Assembly: GCF_019320115.1 (NCBI RefSeq)
Contig: NC_089584.1
Location: 72,695,533 to 72,759,532 of the forward strand
Source of the DNA: Miscanthus floridulus
Taxonomy: Eukaryota; Streptophyta; Magnoliopsida; Poales; Poaceae
Reading direction: 5' to 3'
Length of the DNA: 64,000 nt
Shown here: positions 11,131 through 21,406 of the stretch, piece by piece
Layout: each line of letters begins with the position of its first letter
Numbering within the stretch: the first letter of the stretch is position 1
Translations under genes and position numbers: made by a program
Notes under the pieces: generated by a model
Told to the model about the DNA's origin: nothing
Seen by the model: the letters and a program-made list of their open reading frames with translations, nothing else
Databases searched by the model: none

Positions 11131-11720
11131 GTTTTCTGGGAATGGCAGGGTATTACCGTCGTTTTATTCTAGATTTCTCTAGAGTATCCAAGTCCATCAC
11201 TGGGTTGTTGAAGAACTAAGCCAAGTTTGTCTGGTCATCTGAATGTGAAGAAGCTTTCCAGACTTTGAAGAGATTGTTAACCACTGCACTAGTATTAGCC
11301 CAACCTGATATCGAGAAGTCATTTGACATGTTATTGTGATGCTTTGGGTATTGGCATTGGATGTGTATTGATGCAAGAAGGCCGATTCATTGCCTATGCT
11401 TCCAGACAACTCAAGCAACATGAAGAGCACTATCCCACTCATGATCTAGAGTTAGCAGCAGTTGTCCATGCTCTGAAGATTTGGCTGGCATTACTTGCTT
11501 GGTAATACAGTGCCATATTTACACGGATCACAAGAGTTTAAAGTATATCTTTACTCAATCGGATTTGAACATGCGACAAAGAAGGTGGTTATAATTGATT
11601 AAGGATTATGACTTGGAAGTACATTACCATCCTAGTAAAGCAAATATAGTTGTAGATGCCCTCAGTCAAAAGAGCCATTGCAATTGTCTGACAGTAAGAA
11701 CAATGGGTTTGACTTTATGC
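11131..11720 (+). pseudogene. RNase H domain of pol
   Basis: After the RT thumb (FLGMAGYYRRFI, 11133), the RNase H core is seen at 11330-11505: [15 protein letters not shown], then [21 protein letters not shown] in the same frame, with the first catalytic Asp and the Glu of HDLEL in place. A one-base shift lies near 11333 and stops follow 11503. The last part (vvdALSQKS-like) is at 11653-11680. It would degrade RNA in the RNA-DNA hybrid. Confidence 0.87.
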
Positions 11721-13079
11721 TAAGAGATGGAAAAGTTGAGTATAGGGGTAATTCAACAAGGTAGTTTGACCAATATAACTATTGAAGCCACTATTCGAGA
11801 TCAGATTATTGCTACTAAAAAAACAACGGGTATAGCCCATATCAAAGAAAGAATCAAGGATGGGAAAGTAGAATGCTTCAAAGTAGATGATGAAGGTGTG
11901 TTATGGTTCAAGGATCGCTTAGTGGTACCAAAGGTTCCGGAGTTGCGACAATCAATTCTTGAAGAAGCCCATGCTACTAGGTTATCAATTCATCTAGGGA
12001 AGTAATAAGATGTACCATGACTTGAAACAAAGGTTTTGGTGGACTAAAATGAAGATAGAAATTGCCCGGTATATAGCCAAGTGTGATACTTGTCAAAAGG
12101 TAAAAGCTATACATTTGAGGTCTGCTAGAGAGTTATAGCCATTACCTATCCCAGCTTGGAAGTGGGAGGATATTAGTATGGACTTTATTGTTGGTCTACC
12201 CAAGACATCAAAAGGTTTTGATTCAATATGGGTCATTGTAGATCGACTAACTAAGTCAGCACATTTTCTTCCAGTCAAGAGTATATATCCTACTATCCAG
12301 TATGCCAAGATGTATCTAGCAAGAATCATGAGTCTACATGGAGTACCAAAGACCATAGTGTCAGATCAGAGTACACATTTTGTCTCTAGCTTTTGGAAAC
12401 ACATGCATACTTCGTTAGGTACCAAACTACTATATAGTATAGCTTATCATCCACAAACTGATGGTCAGACTAAAAGGGTCAATCAAGTACTTGAAGATAT
12501 GTTAAGGTGTTGTGTCCTTAACTATTCCAAGAAGTGGGACTGAATGTCTGCCTTTGGCTGAGTTCTCATACAATAATAGTTATCAAGAGAGCATTAGAAT
12601 GGCTCCATTTGAAGCACTCTATGGTCAGTAGATGCAGAACATCACTGAGTTGGTCTAAGCCCAGAAGAAAGAAGATTCTTTGGAGTTGACCTTGTGAAAG
12701 AAACATAAGACAAGGTTAGGCAAATACAAAGTAATTTGAAGATAGCTCAGTCCTGATAAAAGAGTTATGTAGATAAATGACATAGACCATTGGTGTTTAA
12801 CAAGGGAGATTTTGTATATTTGAAGGTATCACCAATGAAGGGAGTTACCCGTTTTGGTGTTAAAGGCAAGTTGGCACCTCGATATATTGGGCCATTTCAA
12901 ATTTTAGAGAGGTATGGAAAAGTGGCATATCGCTTGAAGGTACCTGAACATCTTTCAGCAGTACATGATGTGTTCCATGTTTCTCAATTAAAGAAGTGTC
13001 TCCGAGTGCCTGAGCAGAATGTTGAGGTTGAAGGAGTGGAACTTGAACCTGATTTGACCTATTCCGAATATCCTATCTG
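11721..13079 (+). pseudogene. Integrase domain of pol, catalytic Glu lost
   Basis: The zinc-binding HHCC region is spread over 11960-12110, with TAA at 12004 and a CDTCQK pair of Cys near 12086. The core is an open frame at 12178-12543: MDFIVGLPK gives the first catalytic Asp, TIVSDQSTHF the second. The segment TDGQTKRVNQ has Lys where the D,D35E Glu is expected, a GAA to AAA change, which should abolish strand transfer. A C-terminal domain with GPFQILERYGKVAYRL and LKKCL lies at 12790-13079. Frameshift near 12543-12790. Confidence 0.92.
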
Positions 13080-13235
13080 AGTTCTAGGATCAGATTGATC
13101 ATGTCACACAAAGAAGGACAATCAAGTTCTACAAGATACAATGGAATCAACATTCTGAAGAAGAAGCTACATTAGGAATCCGTAGATTACTTGCTAGAAA
13201 AGTTTCTAGAGTTTCTCGTGTCAATATAGAGTAAT
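13080..13235 (+). pseudogene. Degenerate chromodomain
   Basis: Directly after the integrase C-terminal domain and a TGA at 13078, the shifted frame encodes TIKFYKIQWNQHSEEEAT and then a decayed DYL..FLEF segment ending in TAA at 13232. This fits the chromodomain core (Y-x-V/I-x-W...E.-TWE) carried by Tekay/Del-type integrases, which in relatives binds methylated histone H3 Lys9. The Trp after the Thr is lost to a frame break. Assignment rests on position plus partial motif. Confidence 0.7.
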
Positions 13236-13378
13236 GTTAGTTGAGCTCGGTTGTTACAATTGTGTGTTTTGTAAAGGAACCTCAGTTGTTTTATGGACAA
13301 GTGTTGGATGTTTTTGGACTGACATGTTTCCTTTTCCATTACTTACCCTATGGCATTGAATCTCAGGACGAGATTTCT

Positions 13379-13393
13379 TTTAGGGGGAAGGAT
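13379..13393 (+). other. Polypurine tract
   Basis: ttagggggaaggat abuts the 3' LTR. This is the plus-strand DNA primer site of LTR elements. The preceding text (ctcaggacgagatttctttt) is also typical for this position and recurs before the LTR at 44838. Confidence 0.85.
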
Positions 13394-16300
13394 TGTAACA
13401 CCTCGGGTGTTTAAATATTAAAACCTGCCATGTCATCATATGCATTGCAAAGCATTTGGCATTTAGTGAAAATTTTGATATGCATACCCTAAAACAAGTT
13501 TACCTTTATGTGGTATGTGTTGAATTATATTGTTTGAATCAAGTTCAAAATTTGGTTTGGATTTGAATTTTCAAGAAAACCCTGATTTTCAGCATTTAAA
13601 TCCTACCCTGAAAACTCATTTCAAAATCTAAGAATATTTTGGGGTTGAGCCTAAAAGCAAAAGTGTAGAGCTTGACAAGTTATACAAAGTTTGTTTTTGG
13701 AGTTTTCAAAGTTGTTATGAAAAATTTGAAGTAATTTGAAAAGGCGTAATTCGTTAAATGTCCTCTATTTGAATTCAAAAGTGCATTTCAAAATATAGAC
13801 TGAATTAGGAGGTGGTTATAAAAGAAAAGTTGTAGAACTTTGGATTTTGAGCAACTTTTATTTTTGGAGATTTTTGAGTTGTTATACAAATTTGGGAGTA
13901 ATTTGAATTTTAAAATGGATGGCAATTCTATAAATAAGTTGAACAGTGTCACGACCACCGTCCCACCGCCGGCGTCCTTCTCCGGCCTTCCAGTCGCGTC
14001 TGTTGCCGCCCTCGGCTTCACACTGGCATGAGTTGGTCACTATGCGTCGACTCCTCACTCTCTTAGCCACGCTATAAAGATCAGACGCCGTCGTCGACCT
14101 TCATTTCGCTGCTCTATTTTTCCCGTCGCCTTGCTCATCTCCGGCGAGCCCTCGTCGTCGAACTAGCGCCTGTGCCATCGTAGCTAAGCCAGTTCTAGCT
14201 TTGCCTACTCCTTGCGCATACATCCAGCTAGCTTGGGTCGTCTGATTTCGCCGATAAACTGCTATGAGCAACCTTCTTCCTCACGACCGGCAACCTCACC
14301 AAAGATCCCGTTTCGCCGTAGCCAGCGTCCTCCGGTGAGCCGTTGCCCTTGATTAGTGTACCTATGGCATCATCTCGAACACCGCTACGGACAATCCTTG
14401 CTCCGCCGTGATCGTCGTGACCGTCGACCCGCCTCTCCGTTGTTCCTCCGGCTCGTCCATCGCCTTCAACGTGATCGGGGTGAGCTCCTGGTTCTTCCTG
14501 AGTTGTTTGTTTCACCATTACCAATCTCCTATCATCGGCGTAGTGTTGCTGAGCCACCACATCCGCCATGGCCGGCGTTAGGCTTGTTTCATGTCGTAAT
14601 TAATCTCCATAGTGCCTCAAATCGATGCGCCTAGTCTTGGTGAGTGTTTTGATACCTTGGCCATCACTGTTGGACTCACCGTCGGTGAGTTTTCGTCGGT
14701 TAGCGCCGTCACCGCCGTGGTCAAACATGGGAGGTTAGGGATGACAGGTGGGACCCGATGTCAGTGACTCTACAGTTTGAAAATGATTTTTCCTTTTTCA
14801 GAATTGAATGAATAGTGTTTATTTTTGTTATTTTGTGTAGATTTATTTAGAGCTCCAAAAATTATGAAAATTTTTGTGTGACCTCTCTATGTATGAATAT
14901 TATTTAGGAAAAATATGAAATATTGATTTATAGTATTTTTGAATGTGATAAAAATTGCTCAATTAATTAATAAATGAGTTTCCATGATTTTTCTAGGCTT
15001 AATTAGTTATCTAAAAATTATGAAAATTGTTTTGCCACTTAGTTATCATGTGACGAACATTTACAAAAATTTTGAGCTCAATTGGAATAAGTTGATTTAT
15101 TTCATAATTTTGAATTAATAATTAATTCATAAAAGCAAATAGTAACCTTTAATGATTTAGGTTTTTGTTTGAAATTTTGGATTGAGTGATGACCTTGGGT
15201 CATTAGTTGATAATGATCCTTAGCAATTGATGTATGTGTTACGAAAAAGATTTAGTTCGTTTGACTTGCAACTGTACTGCGAAGGAAAGTTGTATTCGAT
15301 TCGTTAATTTTACATCCATCATCAAGCATCATGTTTCGTATTCCACATCATATTAAACATGGCATTGTTACTACGTGTCAGTGAACGAAGGTGAACACGT
15401 GGTAGTTAATCAAGTTGCGAAGGTGGTTAATCCGTCTGTTGAGGTCGGATTAGATAATTGTGGAACGTTGCAGGAACCTAACTTTTCCGTCAACGAAGGC
15501 AAGCCCTGGATGCATTTAACCCTACCTTGTGTTTTACAAATTTTATCGCTTTTGCTTTTCTATACTGCATTAAGTGATTAGGAGTCAAGTGGAAACCTAA
15601 TTGGTGCATTACCAACCTTGTTTTTCTATATCTACATTGATTACCTATTTTATTCATAAATGACTAGTTATGCTTAGTCATGCTTAGTCGGGTGATTATC
15701 CTGTCACCTGAGAATTTTAAATGGATCTTTGGTTACTTATGTTATCATGAGATATGAGCATGGAAGTAATAAATCTAGACCAGGATGGACTCGGTGTGTG
15801 AGAGCCACAAGACATGGAGGTCTTGTGAGTGGCTTCTTTCCGCCTATGTTGATTAAGGTCCGTTCGTTGTTGAATTGCATGAGATGAGACTTTGTAGTAC
15901 TAACCACATACTCCGGTAAGCCTTAACTCTAGCTATTCTATTACTGAGAATGGCTACTCGTGCACTGGGAGTGGAGATATGGCGAGAGTAGCGTGTACCC
16001 ACTGTGGCCATGGGCTGGAATGGTGGAGTACTGTATTCTTAGGGTGGCGCAGGACCCATTCTTGTTTTAGAAGATCCGAGGGTAGGTTGATATATGTAAG
16101 TTAGGGACCTTGCATATGTCATGTGGTCTGGAATCCCCAGCTGGGTTTAATCGGTTCGAATCGTTGTTGCTCCTCGGTTATGGAGACTCAACTCACTAGT
16201 TCGTCATCGTAGTTAATAACTGAAAACTTGAGTAAGGTTTGAGAAAGAGTTTGATATGAAGTTCATGATCTCATTACTAGATCATGGCAGATTCATATAT

Positions 16301-16922
16301 TGTTCTTATGAAGTTTAAATGTGAAATACTAAAATTTTGTAAAGAGCTTTTACGCAAAAGAACTTTGAGTATTGCTAAAGCCATACCTTGAACCCCTGAG
16401 CCTGCATTCCTGAGTCTTCTCAGTTTTTATTTCGGTTAAGTCTTGTTGAGTACTTTTGTACTCAGGGTTCGTTGACCCTTGTGGCAGGTGAGCCTCATGG
16501 GCAGGTCTATTTTGGACCTTGCTGCTTGACTGTTGTTCTTGTCAATGACGATAAGTGAATGTGTGATCCTTGGGCAGGATGCTTATTTTGTGTGTTATGT
16601 TTATGCTAATTATGCCACTCCACTACTACTATGGTTTGTAATAATTATCGGAACTTAGTTTGTAAGGTTTGAAACAATTGGATTGTAAATTATGTTATCG
16701 TAAGACTTCCGCTATTTTACTCTAATGTATATATTTGAATAAATGTTGTAATATTGCAATGACTCTGTACTCTGATCCTGCTCAGAAATCGTGGATGATT
16801 CGAGGTTCCCTGAGGACACCCGACAGACTTCTTAAGTTACCAGGAACATATGCATAGTTGTCAAAGGTCGTTGGACAGTGACAAGTGCATGTGGGTCCTA
16901 TAATTTAGGAGGTTCTGCCACA
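13394..16922 (+). repeat. 3' LTR of chromodomain element
   Basis: The 3529-bp partner of 3996-7570 starts tgtaacacctcgggtg and ends gttctgccaca, with intact TG...CA, followed by the TSD ATTCT. TATA box ctataaag at 14072-14079. Small indels and many substitutions against the 5' LTR, especially in the GC-rich leader (13950-14700), show that the insertion is not recent. Confidence 0.92.
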
Positions 16923-17475
16923 ATTCTAGCAGTTCCCATCCCCTATGGCTCACCAAAATTTCAGAGTAAACATGGAGCAACTCATAAATATAGCGTGAAT
17001 AAACAAAAATATATCATAGAACATCACACGTATAATACTCAAATGACCTTTTTGAACTTTATTTTAGAAAATATTTAAGCTATATTTTAAAAAATAATGT
17101 ATAATCTGTTTTAAAATTCTTTTTGAATTATTTTTAACTTCCCTTTTTAATCATTTTAAAACTATTTTGAAACCAAACTTGACACCCAAAATAAATTATT
17201 GTTGATTTTTTTTGGAAAAATAGAACAAAACCTAGTCGAGGCATAATTAAGATTTATAAATTCATTTTTGCACTCAGTTAAAATGATGCAACCACCACGA
17301 ATGCTACACCCTAGGAACGTTAGTTTAGGAAAAAAATTATAAAACCATTTTTGTTTAACAAAATTGATAACAAACTAACTAAATCTTAGATATTTTTAGG
17401 AAAACTATTAAATCATTTAGATTACCTATTGTTTTTCTATTTCATAATCCAAAATATAAATTTTGGAATGTGACA
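16923..17475 (-). mobile_element. Fragment of an older Gypsy-type LTR (minus strand)
   Basis: The right edge reads ttttggaatgtgaca, so on the minus strand it begins TGTCACATTCCAAAATTTA, a start I recognise from grass Gypsy LTRs. The stretch is AT-rich without ORFs, like LTR body. The chromodomain element at 3996-16922 would then have inserted into this older LTR. No second LTR, primer site or TSD was found, so the call is tentative. Confidence 0.4.
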
Positions 17476-18580
17476 AGGTGCAAGCTTTGAAACTCATTAG
17501 TGGTTTGAGAAGGTCTGGTGGACACAACTCGTATAGATTGTTAGCACAGTTTTGAATTGCGGCCTTGTTGAATTTTCCATCGTTCCCCCAAATCCCTAAT
17601 CTTTTAACATGTTGTGCTGTGCAAAGTGGGTACTTAGATGAAACAATGATCTATCCGAGGTCTTACATTGCCTTCTTGTTGTCACAGTTAGTGGTGAAGG
17701 TGGGTGCATAGGAAGGTCATTGCCCTTGTTAGCTATGGTAGCTAAAGACGCTACTTCTCTCTATGGATCCTTTACTAGTCGGTGTTCTTCATTCTTTATC
17801 TTAGCCATACAATGGATGGGGCTGCCTTCAATAGTGGTGACAAAGGTGGGGGTCCTCAACTATTACGTGTGCATCTAAGGTAGCTTCCTCATCATTAGAT
17901 GGATTTTCCACTAGGACAACTTCCTCAATAGGAGTGATAAGAAGTGGCAATATCCATGCTGCCATCTAAGTTGTAGAGGACCCTAAGTGCATGTAACACT
18001 CACAAACCTCAGCAGGCGACAGTCAATCTAAATCTATAGTAGGGACACCTTCAATAGAGGTGATAACTTTTAGTGACACAGACTCCAAGAAAGGCTCCTA
18101 GTATCGGTGTACTTTAAAAGACACAAAGGGCACTTAGTCCATCAGTGCTGATGCATGAAAGCTCTCAGAGGTCCAAGTCTACAATGATTGTAGATGTAGG
18201 AATGGAACTAAGCAAACACCTCCCACTCATATCCATCATTGATTCACCATCATAGTGTGATTGAGAGTGATTCTAAGTGCATTTGCTTGAGTGATTGCAT
18301 CTAGTGGCACTTGGGGATCGTTGTGGCTGTAGATTTCTTATTTCTCTTGGTGGTTGCCGCCACCTAGCTAGCTTGGAGTAGCAGGAGGAGCATTGACATG
18401 AGTTGGTGATTGTTTGTAGCCATCTCCCGGTGATTGTGAGGGGTCTTGTACCTTCCTCAGTGGAGAGCCAAAGGCAACTAGGTAAATTGCTCGTGCTATT
18501 GAGCTACCTCACTTGTGGGTAGGTTCTTATGGCACCATTTGTTGGCTAGGTGTGTGATATCTATTAGCCACCAAACCACC
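17476..18580. other. Unassigned repeat-like DNA
   Basis: No ORF over 60 codons. A phrase like ttcctcaatagGAGTGATAA recurs loosely at about 17830, 17925 and 18050, suggesting degenerate internal repetition or decayed repeat-rich coding sequence. No terminal motif recognised. Confidence 0.3.
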
Positions 18581-19051
18581 AAGTGTTGGTCGACACAACG
18601 GGGACTAGCATGCCGGCATGTATGTGAACCTTGGGAGAAAAATCTTGTGTCCCTTATGTGATTGGAATTCTCCTGGTGATTGGATTGTCTTCATATTGTG
18701 ATTGGTTCATTCCTCAACACGACGGTATAATCACCCTACTCACTCCCTTACATTTCTTGCAAACTAGTTGCCAAGCTCTTTAGTGTAGTTAGTCTTTGAG
18801 AGCTTGTTAGTTTGGTTAGTGTGTCTCTTTAGTTAGTATTCAAGAGCACACTAGCTTAGTGAGTAATGACTTAGCTCTTGTGTGTACCTAGTGTTCATAG
18901 CAACTAGAGTTGTTGGGATAGGTGGCTTGTAACCCTTGTAAAGCTAGAACAAAATTGCATTACGTCGTTTGTTATACTAACCAATTGCTCTAGTGCTTTG
19001 TAGAGTTTTAAATAGGATATTCACCCCCACAAGCCATATTAGGACCTTTCA
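18581..19051 (+). mobile_element. 3' portion of a Copia (Sirevirus-like) LTR
   Basis: The block ends ttaggacctttca. It contains runs I recognise from grass Opie/Ji-type Copia LTRs: acggtataatcaccctactcac, gccaagctctttagtgtag, gagagcttgttagtttggtt and ggctatt-like attcacccc. No primer-binding site follows 19051, and the 5' boundary is unclear. Likely a truncated or solo LTR. Family assignment is from memory. Confidence 0.5.
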
Positions 19052-19274
19052 CCCACACACGCCGCTGCTCGTGTGCGCGGTTGTTTCACCTCCTCGAAGC
19101 TAGTTGGTCCCATCGTGTCGATGCTTGCACCATCGGATGGACAACCACCATGGAGCTCTGGAGCTTGCCACGACATCGAGAAGCTAGCCTAAAAGTACTG
19201 AGCCCTCACAGATCTGGCCTAGGGATGATAGATTTGACCACCAGGCCATGGGATCTGCCGTCAGGGAGGAGAGC

Positions 19275-20421
19275 TATCGAGGACCAATACTAGGGTACCC
19301 GAAGAGGAGGAGCTAATGACCATCAACATTGACTCATCCGAGCAGTCAAGAGTGTGACTACGGCTCCAACCGACCCCTCGACATGCAAGCTCTACTTTCT
19401 CTAGCGTCTAGGAGAGGGCACCACCTCGCCTGACCCTTGAGTGTACGCTCTGCCTCTCCTAACCCTTGGGTCTACGCTCCACCTCACTTGACCCTTGGCT
19501 CTGCGCTCCGAATCGCCCGACCCTTGGGTCTACGCTCTGCCTCGCCTAGTCTCTGAGGGAGGACTCTGCCTCGCCTAACCCCGAGGCCATGGGCTCTGCC
19601 TCACCCGACGGAGACCCATACCGCCACCAACCACTCTAGGTCCAAGTGTATGGGCCTGAGTTAAGGCTTTGACACCAGAGAAGAGACCGGCATGCCCTGA
19701 TGTAACCCGTGGCCTTGACAGGGCATACCGGAGGATTCACATCAAGAATAGCGTCGTGCATACCGGTGCTGTTTTGCCTAACCCCTATACGAACACTGAC
19801 GGGCGTGTCAGTTCACCATGATGTTTGCCAGGACGGAGTGGGGTGCCATGACCAGCATATGACACCAGTGCATGGTGCTAGTAATAGATAGGGCCACGAC
19901 ACGAAGCCATCCCTATTGACATCTACAGGATCAGCGGGACCCGCATGAAGGAGAAGAAGGATCCGGCGATCCCGAAGGCCTTCGACTCTTTCTCTCTCTC
20001 TCTCTCATTCTTCTCTTTCCCTCTACTGTAACTCATGCTTTCCCCTAGGCCTATAAAAGGGAAAGCAGGGCATCCCATTTAGGGGACCGACTCATCGCAA
20101 CACATCACATCGATTTAGGCTAGATCTGACCAAACCATCATGAACCCATCGAACCCTGAACACACTGGCTGACGAGCAACCGAGCTCCCTCAGCACCCAT
20201 TTACTTCTTTAGTCAGAGACTTGGGACCTGTCCTTCTCTCACCCATTTATAACTCCTACTATGAACTTTCAGTGCTAGTAACATGAGCAACAACAATGAA
20301 CTAGATGTAGGGATGTTCTGCCCCAACCAGTATAAACCTCGTGTCCTCTAAGCACACCATTCCGAGCTGGACACGTAATATTAGAAACTTACTTGTTAGT
20401 GGTAACTCGAAAACACCAACA
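19275..20421 (+). repeat. 5' LTR of Tat element
   Basis: 1147 bp, beginning tatcgaggacc (TG mutated to TA) and ending aacaccaaca. About seven ~29-bp cgcctcgccc-type units lie at 19420-19610 and a CT microsatellite at 19987-20016. It is 91 bp longer than the 3' LTR, roughly the length of the extra minisatellite units. Substitutions against the 3' LTR are frequent, so this is the oldest datable insertion in the nest. Confidence 0.92.
20051..20058 (+). promoter_or_regulatory. TATA box of Tat 5' LTR
   Basis: ctataaaa follows the CT-rich tract and precedes gggaaagcagggcatccc. It is conserved in the 3' LTR and in the solo LTR at 2120-3809. Confidence 0.65.
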
Positions 20422-20439
20422 ATTGGCGCTAGGTAGGGG
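20422..20439 (+). other. Primer-binding site of Tat element
   Basis: attggcgctaggtagggg starts right after the LTR end and has the TGGCGC core usual for Gypsy primer sites complementary to a tRNA 3' end. The exact tRNA was not identified. Confidence 0.7.
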
Positions 20440-20466
20440 CCTTTTGCGTGTCTTGACCTCCACACC

Positions 20467-20775
20467 ATGCCTCGGATGGCTAGTCACAACGCCAGCTGGG
20501 TCCTAGGCGCACACGTGCACTTCGGGGACCTAGACTTCATCATCACGACAGAAGGAGAGTTGGCGCAGGCTCCCACCACCACCCAACCTCTCCACTCCGC
20601 TAGCCTCGACGCAATCATAGAGGTGCTTGAGGAGCTGCAGCTGCATGCACTGGAGGCCCATGCCCCTATGAGTGACCAGCTCCTCGGCTTCGACTATAGG
20701 AGGTTAGAGCATCAGTTCGATGCCTTCTTGGGACCCCGACCATCTCGGGAGGACCTACACCACCTTATAGAGGTG
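20467..20775 (+). pseudogene. Tat gag, N-terminal part
   Basis: ATG 20467 opens about 103 codons (MPRMASHNASWVLG..., later LLGFDYRRLEHQFDAFLGPR). Position just after the primer-binding site and before a distant pol identifies it as gag. The frame runs into antisense Copia gag sequence at about 20776, where LESLL is read through the junction and ends at a TAG at 20791. The middle of gag is missing and the C-terminal part resumes at 31615. The break is a deletion junction rather than a clean insertion site. Confidence 0.85.
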
Positions 20776-21336
20776 TTGGAGAGCTTGTTGTAGCAATATC
20801 ATCTGGGCATGAACAATCATCATCACCATCAAGGGTGCATGAGGTAGCATCATCATTTGCATCACTTGAGGCATCATCATCAACCTTGTCAAGTGAGCTT
20901 GTAGTAGATCGATCATCAACATCATCACTTGACCATGAGGTGGAGCAATCTTCTACAATTACCAAATTGTGGTCATGCTCAACACACTCATGTGCCTCCT
21001 CCTTACGCTCCTCCTTCTTGAACTTGCCATCATCCCACATGGAGGAATCACCGAAGATGTGCTTGATTGATTCCCATATCTCACGACTGGTTCCCACATA
21101 GTTTATCCTTTTCATTAAATCAAAGCTCAAAGCATCCATTAGATAACAACAAGCATGTGCATTAAGTTCATAAAGAACTCTTTGAGCTTTGGTGAGATTT
21201 CTATGGTCCAAGGCATGGGTGAGACCACTAGTGACAATCCACCAAAATTTAGGTCCCTTTGCACAAAAATGATCAAGCATGTGATTTTTCCAAAGTGCAA
21301 AGTTTGTGCTATAAAAAATGTGTGTCTAACAAACAT
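20776..21336 (-). pseudogene. Second, truncated copy of Copia-type gag
   Basis: Reads from about 21336 to the junction and closely parallels the first part of the gag at 29177-28641: a DHFC..NFG start segment, KAQRVLYELNAHACCYLMDA, IWESIKHIFGD, then a Ser/Asp-rich acidic tail. This is a UBN2-type gag domain. It lies directly downstream (minus strand) of a good primer site, so it is the 5' end of another internal domain cut at the Tat junction. A frame shift near 21240 separates the first 30 codons. Confidence 0.85.
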
Positions 21337-21391
21337 CTAGCCCACTAGACACCATCCTCTCAGGTCGATGAAGACTACAAATGAGAGACCT

Positions 21392-21404
21392 AGCTCTGAT
21401 ACCA
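21392..21404 (-). other. Primer-binding site (initiator-Met type)
   Basis: The minus strand reads tggtatcagagct two bases after the LTR end ...cttaca. This is the common plant primer site complementary to initiator tRNA-Met. The equivalent site near the other LTR (29233-29246) is mutated to ggtattagagc. Confidence 0.88.
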
Positions 21405-21406
21405 CT

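Larger units (their letters stand above)
3996..16922 (+). mobile_element. Ty3/Gypsy chromodomain element (Tekay/Del-like), defective
   Basis: A 12.9-kb element with two ~3.5-kb LTRs (3996-7570, 13394-16922) is flanked by a perfect 5-bp TSD, ATTCT at 3991-3995 and 16923-16927. Order inside: accessory coiled-coil ORF, gag with zinc knuckle, protease, reverse transcriptase, RNase H, integrase, chromodomain remnant, polypurine tract. Protease-RT-RNaseH-integrase order defines Ty3/Gypsy, and the C-terminal chromodomain places it among the chromodomain-bearing Gypsy elements. Every ORF is broken by TAG stops or frameshifts and the integrase catalytic Glu is Lys. The start is TA instead of TG at the 5' LTR. 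An extra 80 bp follows the 5' LTR. Confidence 0.93.

Noticed and set aside
7571..17003. Alternative that the LTRs of the chromodomain element extend 80 bp further
   Set aside because: That would place the ends at aataaata/aataaaca without a matching TSD, whereas ends at 7570/16922 give a perfect ATTCT TSD and agree with the related LTR ending before a primer site at 41500.
20765..21101. Plus-strand Ser-rich ORFs opposite Copia gag
   Set aside because: Shadows of the minus-strand Asp/Ser-rich gag frame.
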